DNA of 53,991 nucleotides from Allobacillus saliphilus. Its GTDB lineage: Bacteria > Bacillota > Bacilli > Bacillales > Alkalibacillaceae. Positions 20,070 through 29,533 of this stretch are shown here, piece after piece (within the stretch, counting starts at the first letter, position 1; each line of letters opens with the position of its first letter). The position numbers were made by a program, and so were the translations under genes. Below the pieces are notes generated by a model. That model was not told where the DNA came from and made no database searches. It worked only from the letters and a program-made list of their open reading frames with translations. The stretch spans positions 1-53,991 of the forward strand of contig NZ_JAGSIE010000027.1 of NCBI RefSeq assembly GCF_018138385.1, given 5' to 3'.

Positions 20070-20762
20070 TTAATGATTCTTTATAACAACTTGCTCTACA
20101 TTTAAGTGTTTTCTAATAGAAGCGTTATGGTAGATGATGTCTGCGATATCTTCAGGGTCCATTAGACCTGAAGTAACCGATTCATCTAAAATGCCATCCC
20201 AGAATTCAGTAGACATACCGCCCATGTATGCGCCGAATACGTGAATGTCTGTATCTTCTAGTTCAACGAGTAGGCTTTCATGAAAGCCACGCATACCAAA
20301 CTTACTTGCACAGTATACTGATTCAGTTTCTTTTCCCTCTAAACCAGCTGTAGATACGATGTTTATAATACTGCCGCTATTCTGTTCCTTCATATCAGCG
20401 AGTATTTCTTGTGTACAAAAAATGGTTCCTTTTAAGTTAGTGTCGATCATTTGATGCACAGCATCTTCAGTTAATTTTTCAGCCAATTCAAATACACCAA
20501 CACCTGCATTATTAACAAGAACATTAACTGAACCAAGGTTCTCTTTTATGTTCGCGAAAACATTCGCTACCTCTTTTTTAGATGAAATATCTACAGAAAA
20601 AATTGAATAGCTTTTGTTTGGTAATGTTTTTGCAGTGCTCTCCAACTTATTTTCTGTTCTACCTAATAAACAAACATGAAATCCATCGTTCGAATATTTT
20701 CTTGCTAGAGCTGCACCTAAACCGCTTCCAGCACCTGTAATGACAGCAACTTTATTATCCAA
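20070..20762 (-). CDS. Short-chain dehydrogenase/reductase
   Basis: This 230-residue classical SDR uses a nicotinamide cofactor to reduce or oxidise a carbonyl or alcohol. The cofactor loop TGAGSGLG (near residues 10-17), NNAGVG (near 86) and the catalytic YCASK (Tyr near 154, Ser near 141 in NIVSTAG) are intact. The substrate cannot be told. The start is TTG 20762, because the ATG better spaced from the AAAGGA ribosome site (20767) is out of frame and stops soon. It is transcribed alone, divergent from the guaA-like gene. Confidence 0.9.
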   Translation of the reverse strand: MDNKVAVITGAGSGLGAALARKYSNDGFHVCLLGRTENKLESTAKTLPNKSYSIFSVDISSKKEVANVFANIKENLGSVNVLVNNAGVGVFELAEKLTEDAVHQMIDTNLKGTIFCTQEILADMKEQNSGSIINIVSTAGLEGKETESVYCASKFGMRGFHESLLVELEDTDIHVFGAYMGGMSTEFWDGILDESVTSGLMDPEDIADIIYHNASIRKHLNVEQVVIKNH

Positions 20763-20950
20763 GACATAATCAATCCTTTCTAAACTATAAATGATAGTTA
20801 ATTCATTTTATCATAGGCTATTGATTCATTGAAAATAAAACAAGAAGAGAACAGATTTGAATCAAACTTGAAATATTGCTTGATAAGTATTGAATCTTCG
20901 ATAATTGGCTACAAGATAACAAATTACTCGTAGCCGTGAAAGGAATTATT

Positions 20951-21061
20951 ATGAACACCATTCATGGGACTAATCTGAAAATCCTATTCCGTTTTGTTAA
21001 TTTGATGTGCGAAAAGGGTACATCTATCTATATGTACGAAGAGATGAGGTGTATGGAGTGA
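20951..21061 (+). CDS. Possible 36-residue leader ORF coupled to the guaA-like gene
   Basis: An ORF of 36 codons starts at ATG 20951 with a good ribosome site (AAAGGA, seven bases before the start). It ends at TGA 21059-21061, overlapping the GTG start of the guaA-like gene as GTGA, a common arrangement for translational coupling. The peptide (starting MNTIHGTNLKILFRF) matches nothing I know. It may be chance; it is listed because of the ribosome site and exact overlap. Confidence 0.35.
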   Translation: MNTIHGTNLKILFRFVNLMCEKGTSIYMYEEMRCME

Positions 21062-22544
21062 GGGCGAGTAACGAAAAGATTATTATTATTGATTTTGGAA
21101 GTCCAATGAATAAGGTATTGACAAGGAAAATCAGAGAATTAAATGTTTATTCTAAACTTGTTCCGCCGTCAATCACTGCAGAAGAAATAAAAAATATGAG
21201 ACCAAACGGTATTGTTTTGGGTGCAAGCCCTGAGAGTGTTTATACAAACAAATCTCCAAAACCAGATCCGAAGATTTTTGAACTGGATGTACCTATATTA
21301 GGTGTATGTTACGGGTTGCAGCTGATTACCCAGTTTTACGGCGGTGTTGTAGATGATACAAAACAAAATGAGTTTGGGATTGTAGAAGTTAAGGCGGACT
21401 CTCGAAATAAATTATTTAACGGTTTACCCGTCTACAACACAGCTCATATGAGGCATGGAGATCGAGTGAAAGAAGCGCCACCTGGTTTCTTTTTCTTGCT
21501 CATTCACCGGGCTGTCCGATTGCTGCCATTAGCTCTGAGGAAAAACAGATTTTTGGTATTCAATTCCATCCCGAAATGGAAGCAACTAAAAACGGTGATG
21601 ATCTTTTACGGAATTTTTTATATGATATATGTCGATGTAACGGTCAATGGACGATGAAAAATTTTATGGAAGAAAGTATAGCTGAAATTCGTGAGACGAT
21701 CAGAGAAGAAAAAGTAATCCTTTCCATTAACGAAGATATCAAATCAATCGTTTTAGCCGTACTTCTTCATAAGGCCATTGGAGACCAATTGGTTGGTTTG
21801 TTTATTAATAACGGACTATTGCGAAAAAGTGAACCTGAAGAAACAACAAATGTATTATCACAAAGGTTTAATATGAACATCACAACGTTAGATGAACAGG
21901 CTTCTTTCTTTGAAAATTTGAATGAAATCGAAATTGACGAAGAAAAAGAACTTGCCGTAGAAAATCAATTGGTGAATATTGTTCAAAGAGAGGTTAGTCA
22001 GCTTAAGACAATTAAATGGTATGCTTCGAATGCTCTGTACGGTGATAAAGATGATGCAAAAGATCTATTTCATCAATCAAGTATGCTAGGGTTAAAAGAA
22101 CTTAAGCCACTCTGTTGGTTATACAGGCAGGAAGTTGAGGAGCTCGGCAGACACCTCCGGGTACCGGATTATATTTTGGGTAAGCAGCCTATTACACTCG
22201 TTGGGTTAGCGGGTAAAGTGAAGGGTAAGGTTACCGAAGAACGTATTCATGTTTTACGTGAAAGTGAAGCCATTTTAAGGTTTGAAGTTTTCCAAGCAGG
22301 TTTAGAATACCAATTGGAACAGTTTTATACAGTTTTGTTGCAGCCTGAGTGGGATTTTAGTGGCGAACAATGGACATATCCTATATTGGTTAAAATGATA
22401 GAGAAAATAAATTCAACACAAATGATGCGGGCAAAAATACCTGATAATGTTTTAGATCGAATAGCTCGACGAATAGGTAATGAAGTTCCAAAAGTGTCAA
22501 ATGTATATTATGACATAACGGTTGATCCAGCAGTTGATTCATAA
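21058..22544 (+). pseudogene. Divergent, frameshifted guaA paralogue without synthetase motifs
   Basis: The reading frame is homologous to GuaA along its whole length (about 495 codons against 512). It starts at GTG 21058 (ribosome site GAGGT at 21046). A -1 frame change is needed in a T-rich stretch at about 21487-21498. The amidotransferase half keeps the Cys (GVCYGLQ) and the FHPE pair. The synthetase half has lost everything essential: the PP-loop SGGVDSS reads [20 protein letters not shown] reads QPITLVGLAGKV and the PPATIEWE end reads DPAVDS. Yet 1.05 kb after the shift has no stop. It is either a gene decaying after duplication or a repurposed protein with a recent or artefactual frameshift. 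Confidence 0.8.
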
Positions 22545-22596
22545 AGGACTACTTCTATAGGTGTAGTGAAGGTTCCAATAGCATATAAATGGCAAA

Positions 22597-22634
22597 AAAC
22601 GTGGAGACCATCGTAATTGATGAGCTCCACGTTA
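22597..22634. terminator. Bidirectional terminator between the guaA-like gene and yehW
   Basis: AACGTGGAG (22598-22606) pairs with CTCCACGTT (22625-22633) between two convergent units. The A-run on the left favours use by the minus-strand transporter operon. Confidence 0.7.
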
Positions 22635-22685
22635 TTTGTTAAGGATTGGACTGAGAGAATTATAGTTGCCGGTTAAACGTTATTT

Positions 22686-23420
22686 TTAACTATTCCAAAT
22701 TAGTCTTTGCTGCAGTGCTTTTAATAACAGTTCTACTATAATAGCAAGTAACGTTACCGGAATAACGCCTTCTAAAATTAAAACCATATCGAACGTTTTT
22801 ACGCCGTTTACGATTAATACACCAAGACCACCAGCCCCAACAGTTGCTGCTAATGTTGTCGCACTAATGTTTATTACAAGGGCGGTGCGAATTCCTCCTA
22901 GAATAACATTTAATGCTAACGGGATTTTTATTTTCCGATAGACTTCTACTTCCGACATTCCCATACCTTTTGCGGCATCAACGATATCTTTAGGTACTTC
23001 TTCTATTCCGATGACGACGTTGTACACAATCGGCATTAATATATAAATGACAAGGGCGATGAGTGCTCCTTTAATGCCGTAACCTAAAATAGGAACTGCA
23101 AGAGCGAGTAAAGCAGGAGAAGGGAAGGCCTGGCCTAAATTGACTGTTTTTAATAAAAGGGCTTTAAATTCACGGCCGTAACTTGTCGTGATGAAAATAC
23201 CGATAGCTGTTCCGAGTACAATTGCAATCAAGCTTGATAAGATAACCATCCAGAGATGTTCAAAAAAATAAACAACGAGCAGTGTTCGAGATCCGTTTTC
23301 GCTTTTTGAACTGAAAAATTTGTAGAGAATTTGTTCAAATCCTTTTGAATAAATCACGATAACAGTTAAGAGAATTGTAAGAAACGCTGCAACAAAAAGT
23401 CCTTTTTTATTCACTGTCAT
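22686..23420 (-). CDS. Osmoprotectant ABC importer permease (YehW-like)
   Basis: This BPD-type permease has about six membrane segments and the cytoplasmic EAA-like loop around DAAKGMGMSEVEVYRKIKIPLA. I start at ATG 23420, six bases after GGAAGTG, giving 244 residues, close to E. coli YehW. The start overlaps the end of the ATPase gene. It is the last of four genes in the order binding protein, long permease, ATPase, short permease, exactly the yehZYXW order of betaine-type importers of the OpuC/ProU class. Confidence 0.88.
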   Translation of the reverse strand: MTVNKKGLFVAAFLTILLTVIVIYSKGFEQILYKFFSSKSENGSRTLLVVYFFEHLWMVILSSLIAIVLGTAIGIFITTSYGREFKALLLKTVNLGQAFPSPALLALAVPILGYGIKGALIALVIYILMPIVYNVVIGIEEVPKDIVDAAKGMGMSEVEVYRKIKIPLALNVILGGIRTALVINISATTLAATVGAGGLGVLIVNGVKTFDMVLILEGVIPVTLLAIIVELLLKALQQRLIWNS

Positions 23421-24336
23421 GGACATCACTTCCGGCGATTTGTAATAAAGCATCCCATGAAATGCTGCCGTTAATAAGAGATACTCGCTCTTGACCAGTC
23501 GTTAACATTGTTAATAGTACATCTCTCATTGTCGCGTCTTGATGTAGTGGGTTTTCATCTAACTCGAACGGTTCTGCATAATCCACCGCAGGCTTCCGTG
23601 ACAAAATGGTTAAAATACCTTCTTCTTTAAAGAAGTCTTTTACGAAGTCATTTTTAGGATGAAGAACGATGTTTTCTGGTGTATCAACTTGTACGATCTC
23701 GCCCTTATTCATGATACAAATTCGATCTGCAAGCAGCAGTGCCTCATCTGTATCATGTGTAACAAAGACAACGGTTTTTTTCAGTTTTCGTTGAATCTTT
23801 CTAAATTCCTTTTGCAATCTTAACCGATTAATTGGATCAACTGCTCCAAATGGTTCATCCATCAGAAGAATCTCCGGGTCAGATGCCATCGCTCGTGCCA
23901 CACCAATACGTTGAGCCTCTCCGCCTGATAATTGTGCAGGTGTTTTCACTTGGTAAATCGTAGGCTCCAAGCCGACTAAAGCAAGCATGTCAGATACTCG
24001 TTTGGCAATTGTATCTTCGTTCCACTTTAACAAACGTGGAACAGTCGCAATATTTTTATAGACGTTCATATGGGGGAACAACCCAATATTTTGAATTACG
24101 TATCCGATTGTTTTTCTTAATTGTACACCTTTTAAGTCATCAATATTTTCACCATTAACCGTGATAACCCCATCATTTCTTTCAATCATTTTATTGATTA
24201 ATCTCAGTAAAGTTGATTTTCCACATCCAGATGGACCGAGTATAACTAAGAACTCAGAAGATTCAACGGTCAAAGAGAGATCATTCACAGCAGTAAAGTC
24301 ACCATATTTTTTTGTCACGTGTTCGATGTTAATCAT
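23407..24336 (-). CDS. Osmoprotectant ABC importer ATPase (YehX-like)
   Basis: This is the ATP-binding subunit of the importer. Walker A GPSGCGKST (near residue 35), signature LSGGEAQRIGVARAM (near 132) and Walker B ILLMDEPFGAVD are complete. The 309-residue length matches YehX and is shorter than OpuCA, which carries a CBS pair; the C-terminal part after 230 is not a full CBS tandem. The gene overlaps both neighbours by a few bases, so the operon is translated as a unit. Confidence 0.92.
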   Translation of the reverse strand: MINIEHVTKKYGDFTAVNDLSLTVESSEFLVILGPSGCGKSTLLRLINKMIERNDGVITVNGENIDDLKGVQLRKTIGYVIQNIGLFPHMNVYKNIATVPRLLKWNEDTIAKRVSDMLALVGLEPTIYQVKTPAQLSGGEAQRIGVARAMASDPEILLMDEPFGAVDPINRLRLQKEFRKIQRKLKKTVVFVTHDTDEALLLADRICIMNKGEIVQVDTPENIVLHPKNDFVKDFFKEEGILTILSRKPAVDYAEPFELDENPLHQDATMRDVLLTMLTTGQERVSLINGSISWDALLQIAGSDVHDSE

Positions 24337-25480
24337 AGATTATACCCCCGATTATCTTTTCGATGGTTCGTAAAATATAGTCAAGCAGGATGGTGAAAAA
24401 TACGATTGGTAGGACACCTAACAAAATTAAATCAGGCGATGCTTCACCAAGACCGAGAAAGACAAATGTTCCCATTCCACCACCGCCGACTAGACCAGCG
24501 AGCACAGCTCCACCAATTGTTTGAATAAACGCTATGCGTATACCTGTAAAAATAACCGGAAACGCTAATGGAAGCTCAATCTTTTGTAAAATTTGTCTGT
24601 TGCTCATCCCCATGCCGGTTGCTGCTTCAATAACGTTTTGATTAACGGAATGAAAGCCTGTTAATGTATTTCGGCCGATTGGAAGCAATGTGTATAATGT
24701 GAGGGCAACATAAGCAGGAGCCCAGCCTATGCCACTAACGCCGATTTGCTCAAAGAAAGGAAGGCTTCCTAAGCCAGCGAGCGGAACAAGTAACACACCA
24801 AAAAGAGCAAATGTTGGAATCGTTTCGATAATACTTAATGGAACCATAATTTTATCTTCTAATTTTTTTCTAGAATACGCTAAAAATCCTAGCGGTATTG
24901 CTATAAATGCACCGGTAATGACCGAAGCAAACGTAAGAAGTGCATGGATTCTAAGGTGATCATAAAATTGCTCTTTTTTAATTGTGTACTCTTTCACTAA
25001 TGAGAGATTTGAAAATGCGTCTGTATTCGTAAAGTAATAGAAAAAACCAACAATACTCAATAATCCAATCCATTTTATATATGTATGGTTTTTAATCCGC
25101 TCTGTATAAGTCGAAAAAAGCATATATATACAAAATAGTTGCACATAAAAACCTGCTGAAAAACTTATACGCGCGGAAGACTGCCCATCGATCAACGCTT
25201 CAACATTGGAAAGTAATAACGAAAATAAAGCGATTATCAAACCTGTTGTTAATATAAATATGATTTTGTTTTTATGCTTTAGTTCAACAAAAGAGAATAC
25301 GATGAATACCCCCCATACAAGAAGGATTGTTATACCTATATTTCCGAAAATATCGAAACTTGAATATGGTTCTCCAGGTAAAATTCGATTTGGTTTATGT
25401 TTTATGAGATTCAAAAAAACAAATGCTGCTGCTCCTATTACGGATAGCAGCAGCAATGTTTTATCTTTAATTGTAATCAT
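24329..25480 (-). CDS. Osmoprotectant ABC importer long permease (YehY-like)
   Basis: This 383-residue permease has an extra N-terminal block of five or so membrane segments (1-165) ahead of the normal BPD permease domain (about 175-380). The permease domain contains EAATGMGMSNRQILQKIELPLAF. The length and two-part structure match E. coli YehY (about 385 residues) rather than OpuCB. It lies 24 bases after the binding-protein gene. Substrate is inferred from the family as glycine betaine or a similar compound; affinity is unknown. Confidence 0.88.
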   Translation of the reverse strand: MITIKDKTLLLLSVIGAAAFVFLNLIKHKPNRILPGEPYSSFDIFGNIGITILLVWGVFIVFSFVELKHKNKIIFILTTGLIIALFSLLLSNVEALIDGQSSARISFSAGFYVQLFCIYMLFSTYTERIKNHTYIKWIGLLSIVGFFYYFTNTDAFSNLSLVKEYTIKKEQFYDHLRIHALLTFASVITGAFIAIPLGFLAYSRKKLEDKIMVPLSIIETIPTFALFGVLLVPLAGLGSLPFFEQIGVSGIGWAPAYVALTLYTLLPIGRNTLTGFHSVNQNVIEAATGMGMSNRQILQKIELPLAFPVIFTGIRIAFIQTIGGAVLAGLVGGGGMGTFVFLGLGEASPDLILLGVLPIVFFTILLDYILRTIEKIIGGIIYD

Positions 25481-25504
25481 TCATCCAACACCTTTTGACT
25501 GAAT

Positions 25505-26458
25505 TTAGTTTAAAAATCCTTCTTCTGTCAAGTAGTCTCGCGCGACGTCCTTAGGTGATAATCCGTCTACGATGACATCTTTATTCATTTGTTGTAAGTC
25601 TTCTAAGTTAATTGTCGCAAACACATCTTCAACAATGTTCTGAATGTCAGGGTATTCTTCTAAAACTTCTCCTCTGACGACGACAGACGGTTCAAATACA
25701 GGCGGAATAGAAAGTGGATCTTCTAATACAACTAAGTTTAAGTCAGGGAGCGATCCATCTGTACCATATACAAGTGATACATTGACATCATCTGTTCCTT
25801 GCACAAGTGCACTAATCATCTCAGCTGTGTTTCCGTGTGGAAGCATGATGAGTTGATCCGAATCTAAATTAAACCCGTATTCTTCCTCCATACCTAGCAA
25901 TCCTAATTCTTTCTCAGCGAAAAGCTGACTCGTGATTAAAGTCACTTCACCGCCATCATTCACATAGTCCGCAAAATCATCTAATGTTTCTAAACCATTC
26001 TTTTCTGCAAACTCTTTTTTCACGGCTAACATTTCAGTATTGTTCGCCTCTGCTGGAGCCAACCAGATTAAATCATTGTTTTTTTCGTCATATTTCTTGA
26101 TGGTTTCATAGCCTTCCGATGCGTCTCTCCACACTTCTTCATCGACATTTTCAGCATAATACTGTCCGTTTCCTGTATAGTCGATTCCAATATCTAATTC
26201 AGCTTGTAAGAGTGCGTTTCTATGCACATCAGGCGTTCCGAACTGAACTTTATCTGTTATGTTGTAACCATTTTTCTCAAGGATTAACAGAACCATATTA
26301 CCTAAGATTCCACCTTCTGTATCAACAAATGAACCTACAACAATTGGATCGTCCGGATTGACTGTTTCTTCATGCGTTTCATCTGAAGAAGAGTTGCAAG
26401 CAGTTAGCAGGACAAATATCAATCCTAATGCAATGGTTAATAACGTATTTTTCTTCAT
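25505..26458 (-). CDS. Osmoprotectant-binding lipoprotein (YehZ/OsmX/OpuCC family)
   Basis: This is the substrate-binding protein of the importer. The signal peptide MKKNTLLTIALGLIFVLLTAC ends in a lipobox with Cys21, so it is anchored outside the membrane. The body has the OpuAC-type fold with PIVVGSFVDTEGGILGNM, GIDYTGNGQYY and LVVLEDPLSIPPVFEP stretches. I start at ATG 26458 behind GGAGG; an upstream in-frame ATG at 26593 adds 45 residues that do not look like a signal peptide. The length is 317 residues. It is first in the operon. Confidence 0.9.
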   Translation of the reverse strand: MKKNTLLTIALGLIFVLLTACNSSSDETHEETVNPDDPIVVGSFVDTEGGILGNMVLLILEKNGYNITDKVQFGTPDVHRNALLQAELDIGIDYTGNGQYYAENVDEEVWRDASEGYETIKKYDEKNNDLIWLAPAEANNTEMLAVKKEFAEKNGLETLDDFADYVNDGGEVTLITSQLFAEKELGLLGMEEEYGFNLDSDQLIMLPHGNTAEMISALVQGTDDVNVSLVYGTDGSLPDLNLVVLEDPLSIPPVFEPSVVVRGEVLEEYPDIQNIVEDVFATINLEDLQQMNKDVIVDGLSPKDVARDYLTEEGFLN

Positions 26459-27059
26459 ATAAACCTCCGATGTTTGATTTTTTGATAACAAAAATTTTAT
26501 AGGTTGATAATACAAGATTGTGTCTAAATATGCCAGAAAATAGACAATGATCTTAATAATTAGCTTTTCAGTAATAAATGTATCTATTTTCATCTTTAAC
26601 GGTGAGACTCATGTTTTAGTAATCTCGTAAAGAATCTCCATTTAATAATATCAAGCATAACATACGCCCATTGAGGTTTTGTGTTGCATATTCATAATTT
26701 TTCCTGCTATTTGTGAGAGTAAGTGAAGTGTTTCAATTTCACTCTTGCTTGATCATAGTGCGTTAATATCCTATCTGTATTTCATCCTCCACTAATTGAA
26801 TTTGCATCGCATTAATTTCTGTTTTATATATTGGAACAAGATGTCGAAAAAAACGGAAGGTAAATGCTAGCGGATTATTCTTGTGGTTTATTTAATTGGA
26901 GAGTGGGGGAGAGATATCTTAAGATGAGCAACAAGTTATTAAACGAAAAAGCTCAATGTTTAGGTGTCTATTATTAATATTTTGAGCATAAAAAACTGTT
27001 TCTGTAAACCTAAGCGAGAGGCTTACAGAAACAGTAAAAATACATTCTCAAAATGTAAT
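26459..27059. other. 601-base gap with a possible degraded coding remnant
   Basis: No intact gene is seen. On the minus strand, codons at about 26880-26770 read NNPLAFTFRFFRHLVPIYK and stop at a TAA. A second frame (about 26760-26590) reads HYDQARVKLKHFTYSHK, stop, then QWAYVMLDIIKWRFFTRLLK, stop. The composition looks protein-like, but I cannot name a family. It may be an old gene broken by a frameshift and stops. The promoter of the importer operon should also lie here; none was convincing. Confidence 0.3.
26995..27035 (-). terminator. Terminator after ispH
   Basis: ACTGTTTCTGTAA (26995-27007) pairs with TTACAGAAACAGT (27023-27035), with a further CCT/AGG pairing inside. A/T runs occur on both sides; it follows the ispH stop by about 25 bases. 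Confidence 0.85.
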
Positions 27060-28049
27060 TTATTTTTTGATTGTCGCACGATTCTTTTTGGCAGGCTTTT
27101 TATTAGGCTTCACTTTTGGAAGAATCTTTGTGCTCGTTACAAGGCTTTCTCTTGACCAAGTCGATTCATCGTTTTTATCATAATTCTCGATGAATTTGAT
27201 GACTTCTTTGGCAATTGGAGTTGGTGTTGAAGCACCAGCTGTAACGGCAACTTTTTCGCAGCCTTCAAGCCATTCCAATTTGATTTCCGAAACATCGGCA
27301 ATTCGATATGCTTCTGTATTGGCAAGTTCTTTTGATACTTGTGCCAACCGATTGGAGTTGTTACTCATTGGGTCGCCTACGACTAGTGTTAAGTCCGCAT
27401 CTTTTGCTTGTTCAGCAACTGCCTCCTGACGAACTTGCGTAGCCATACAAATTTCTTGAACCAATTCTGTTTGTGGATATTTTTCTTGGACGAGAAGCAT
27501 AATGTCATGTACATCCCACTGACTCATCGTCGTTTGGTTCGTGACAACGATTTTCGAAGTAGGATCGATCGTTAAGTTATCGACATCATCTTCTGTCTGT
27601 ATTAAATGGACGTGGTCTGGTGCGACACCGACAGCTCCTTCAGGCTCGGGGTGACCTTTTTTACCGATGTATACAATTTCATATCCATCAGCTACTCTGT
27701 CACGAATTAAGTCATGTGTTCGAGTTACATCTGGACACGTTGCGTCAAGAACAGTTAACCCTTTATCTTCAGCGACTTTTTTTACTTCTGGTGATACACC
27801 ATGAGCAGTAAAAACAACCGTTCCTTCATTGATGTCTTTTAATAATTCTAAACGTGATTTTCCACGTTGATCTAACGTAATAATCCCTTCATCCTTGAAA
27901 GCGTTAGTGACGTGGCTATTATGAACAATCATCCCAAGAATGTAAATTGGCCGAGGTAGGTTTGGATCCTTTGCGGCATTACTTGCGATGACCATTGCGT
28001 CAACCACACCATAACAATAACCTCTAGGGGCTATTTTGATGACTTCCAT
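27060..28049 (-). CDS. ispH: 4-hydroxy-3-methylbut-2-enyl diphosphate reductase IspH
   Basis: IspH is the last enzyme of the MEP isoprenoid pathway, making IPP and DMAPP with a [4Fe-4S] cluster. The three cluster cysteines are present in GYCYGVV (Cys12), DATCPDV and EICMATQ, with the TNQTTMS and SNSNRLAQV substrate motifs. I start at ATG 28049 behind GAGGAGG, giving 329 residues; the upstream start at 28067 lies before the ribosome site. The C-terminus is a lysine-rich tail ([13 protein letters not shown]). It has its own promoter, divergent from cshB. Confidence 0.96.
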   Translation of the reverse strand: MEVIKIAPRGYCYGVVDAMVIASNAAKDPNLPRPIYILGMIVHNSHVTNAFKDEGIITLDQRGKSRLELLKDINEGTVVFTAHGVSPEVKKVAEDKGLTVLDATCPDVTRTHDLIRDRVADGYEIVYIGKKGHPEPEGAVGVAPDHVHLIQTEDDVDNLTIDPTSKIVVTNQTTMSQWDVHDIMLLVQEKYPQTELVQEICMATQVRQEAVAEQAKDADLTLVVGDPMSNNSNRLAQVSKELANTEAYRIADVSEIKLEWLEGCEKVAVTAGASTPTPIAKEVIKFIENYDKNDESTWSRESLVTSTKILPKVKPNKKPAKKNRATIKK

Positions 28050-28092
28050 TGATTGGTTCCTCCTCAAATCGCAATAATATCTCTCTAAACCT

Positions 28093-28121
28093 ATTATAAG
28101 GCCTATGAGTAACTTTTACAA
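28093..28121 (-). promoter_or_regulatory. Promoter of ispH
   Basis: On the minus strand TTGTAA (28121-28116) and a perfect TATAAT (28098-28093) with a 17-base spacer, 44 bases before the ispH start. Confidence 0.7.
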
Positions 28122-28133
28122 AGTGTTAAGTCG

Positions 28134-28163
28134 TTGGCAATTCATTCTATTGTGATTTATAAT
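28134..28163 (+). promoter_or_regulatory. Promoter of cshB
   Basis: TTGGCA (28134-28139) and a perfect TATAAT (28158-28163) with an 18-base spacer, back to back with the ispH promoter. Confidence 0.75.
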
Positions 28164-28196
28164 AAAAGATGGCAGTTTTAAAGGAGAATTCGTCTT

Positions 28197-29516
28197 ATGA
28201 CTAAAATGTTTAATGATTATGCACTAAGCGAGAATATGCTTCAAATTATTCACCAATTAGGCTTTAAAAAGCCAACTGAGATCCAACATGAGGTGATCCC
28301 TCAGTCGTTCAGTAAACGGAGTATTATTGGACAATCTCAGACAGGTTCTGGGAAAACGCATGCTTATTTAATCCCGTTATTCGAACAAATCGACACAACA
28401 GATGCATCTGTACAAAAAATTGTAATCGCACCGACACGTGAGTTGGCGATTCAGATTTTTGATGAAGTCAAAAAAATAATTCATCTCGCAGATGATCAGG
28501 TTGGCTGGAATGCCCGGTTGGTCATTGGTGGCACAGATAAAAACCGCGAATTACAAAAAATGAAAAACCAGCCACATTTAATTGTTGGTACGCCTGGAAG
28601 AATCCTTGATTTTATGAAGGAGCAGGCAATTAAAACGGCTTCCGTGAACACAGTCGTACTTGATGAAGCTGATTTGACGATCGATTTAGGTTTAATCAAT
28701 GAAGTAGACCAAATCTTGTATCGATTGAAAGAAGACGTTCAAACGATGATTTTTTCTGCAACGATCCCAAAAGGATTGCAACCGTTACTGAAGCGTTATC
28801 TAAATAATCCGCTCCATATTGAAATAGATCACGGTTCGTTTGGACCGGAAAAACTGGAGCACCGTTTAGTCCCATTGCGACACCGAAATCGAGCTGATTT
28901 GCTAATCAAAGCTTCGGATTTAATTAATCCATATATCGCATTAGTATTCGTGAATAAGAAAGAAGATGCGGATGAGTTGGCGAATGAATTGATATCGAAA
29001 GGCTTTGAAGTTGGTTTAATACACGGTGGGCTAAAGCCGCGAGAGCGTAAACGTATGCTTCAAGAGTTGAAGTCGTTACGTTTTCAATATATTGTGGCGA
29101 CTGACTTAGCTGCAAGAGGAATTGATATTCCTGGAATTAGTCATGTTTTTAACGCGCAGCTACCACAAGAAATGGATTCGTATATTCACCGTGTAGGCCG
29201 TACCGCAAGAGCAGGTCTTGAAGGAACAGCAGTCAGCTTTTATGAAGAAAAAGATTTACCTTTAATTGAAAAATTAGAAGAACGGGGCTTGTCATTCACA
29301 AATATGGACATCAAACAAGGTGAATGGGTAGAAGTCAAGGAATGGAATGAACGGAAAAAGCGTGAGAGGAAAGAATCTCAGCTAGACGCACAAGCATGGC
29401 AACAAGTCAGAAGAAAGAAAAAAGTGAAACCAGGATATAAAAAGAAAATGAAGTCTGAACAAGAACGAATTAAACAACAAATGAAAAGAGACCAATTTCG
29501 GAAAAAGAGAAAATAG
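28197..29516 (+). CDS. cshB: DEAD-box RNA helicase CshB
   Basis: CshB unwinds structured RNA and in B. subtilis supports growth in the cold. The helicase motifs are complete: Q motif (GFKKPTEIQ), [20 protein letters not shown] (near residue 156), SAT, and [10 protein letters not shown] at the end of the core. The C-terminal 70 residues are strongly basic and probably bind RNA. The length of 439 residues is normal. nfo follows closely, as in B. subtilis. Confidence 0.95.
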   Translation: MTKMFNDYALSENMLQIIHQLGFKKPTEIQHEVIPQSFSKRSIIGQSQTGSGKTHAYLIPLFEQIDTTDASVQKIVIAPTRELAIQIFDEVKKIIHLADDQVGWNARLVIGGTDKNRELQKMKNQPHLIVGTPGRILDFMKEQAIKTASVNTVVLDEADLTIDLGLINEVDQILYRLKEDVQTMIFSATIPKGLQPLLKRYLNNPLHIEIDHGSFGPEKLEHRLVPLRHRNRADLLIKASDLINPYIALVFVNKKEDADELANELISKGFEVGLIHGGLKPRERKRMLQELKSLRFQYIVATDLAARGIDIPGISHVFNAQLPQEMDSYIHRVGRTARAGLEGTAVSFYEEKDLPLIEKLEERGLSFTNMDIKQGEWVEVKEWNERKKRERKESQLDAQAWQQVRRKKKVKPGYKKKMKSEQERIKQQMKRDQFRKKRK

Positions 29517-29533
29517 TGGAAGGGGAGACGGGA

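Noticed and set aside
21487-21498. Programmed -1 frameshift in the guaA-like gene
   Set aside because: The T-rich tract does not give an X-XXY-YYZ heptamer in the right frame, and no following stem or pseudoknot was seen. A mutation or sequencing error is simpler.
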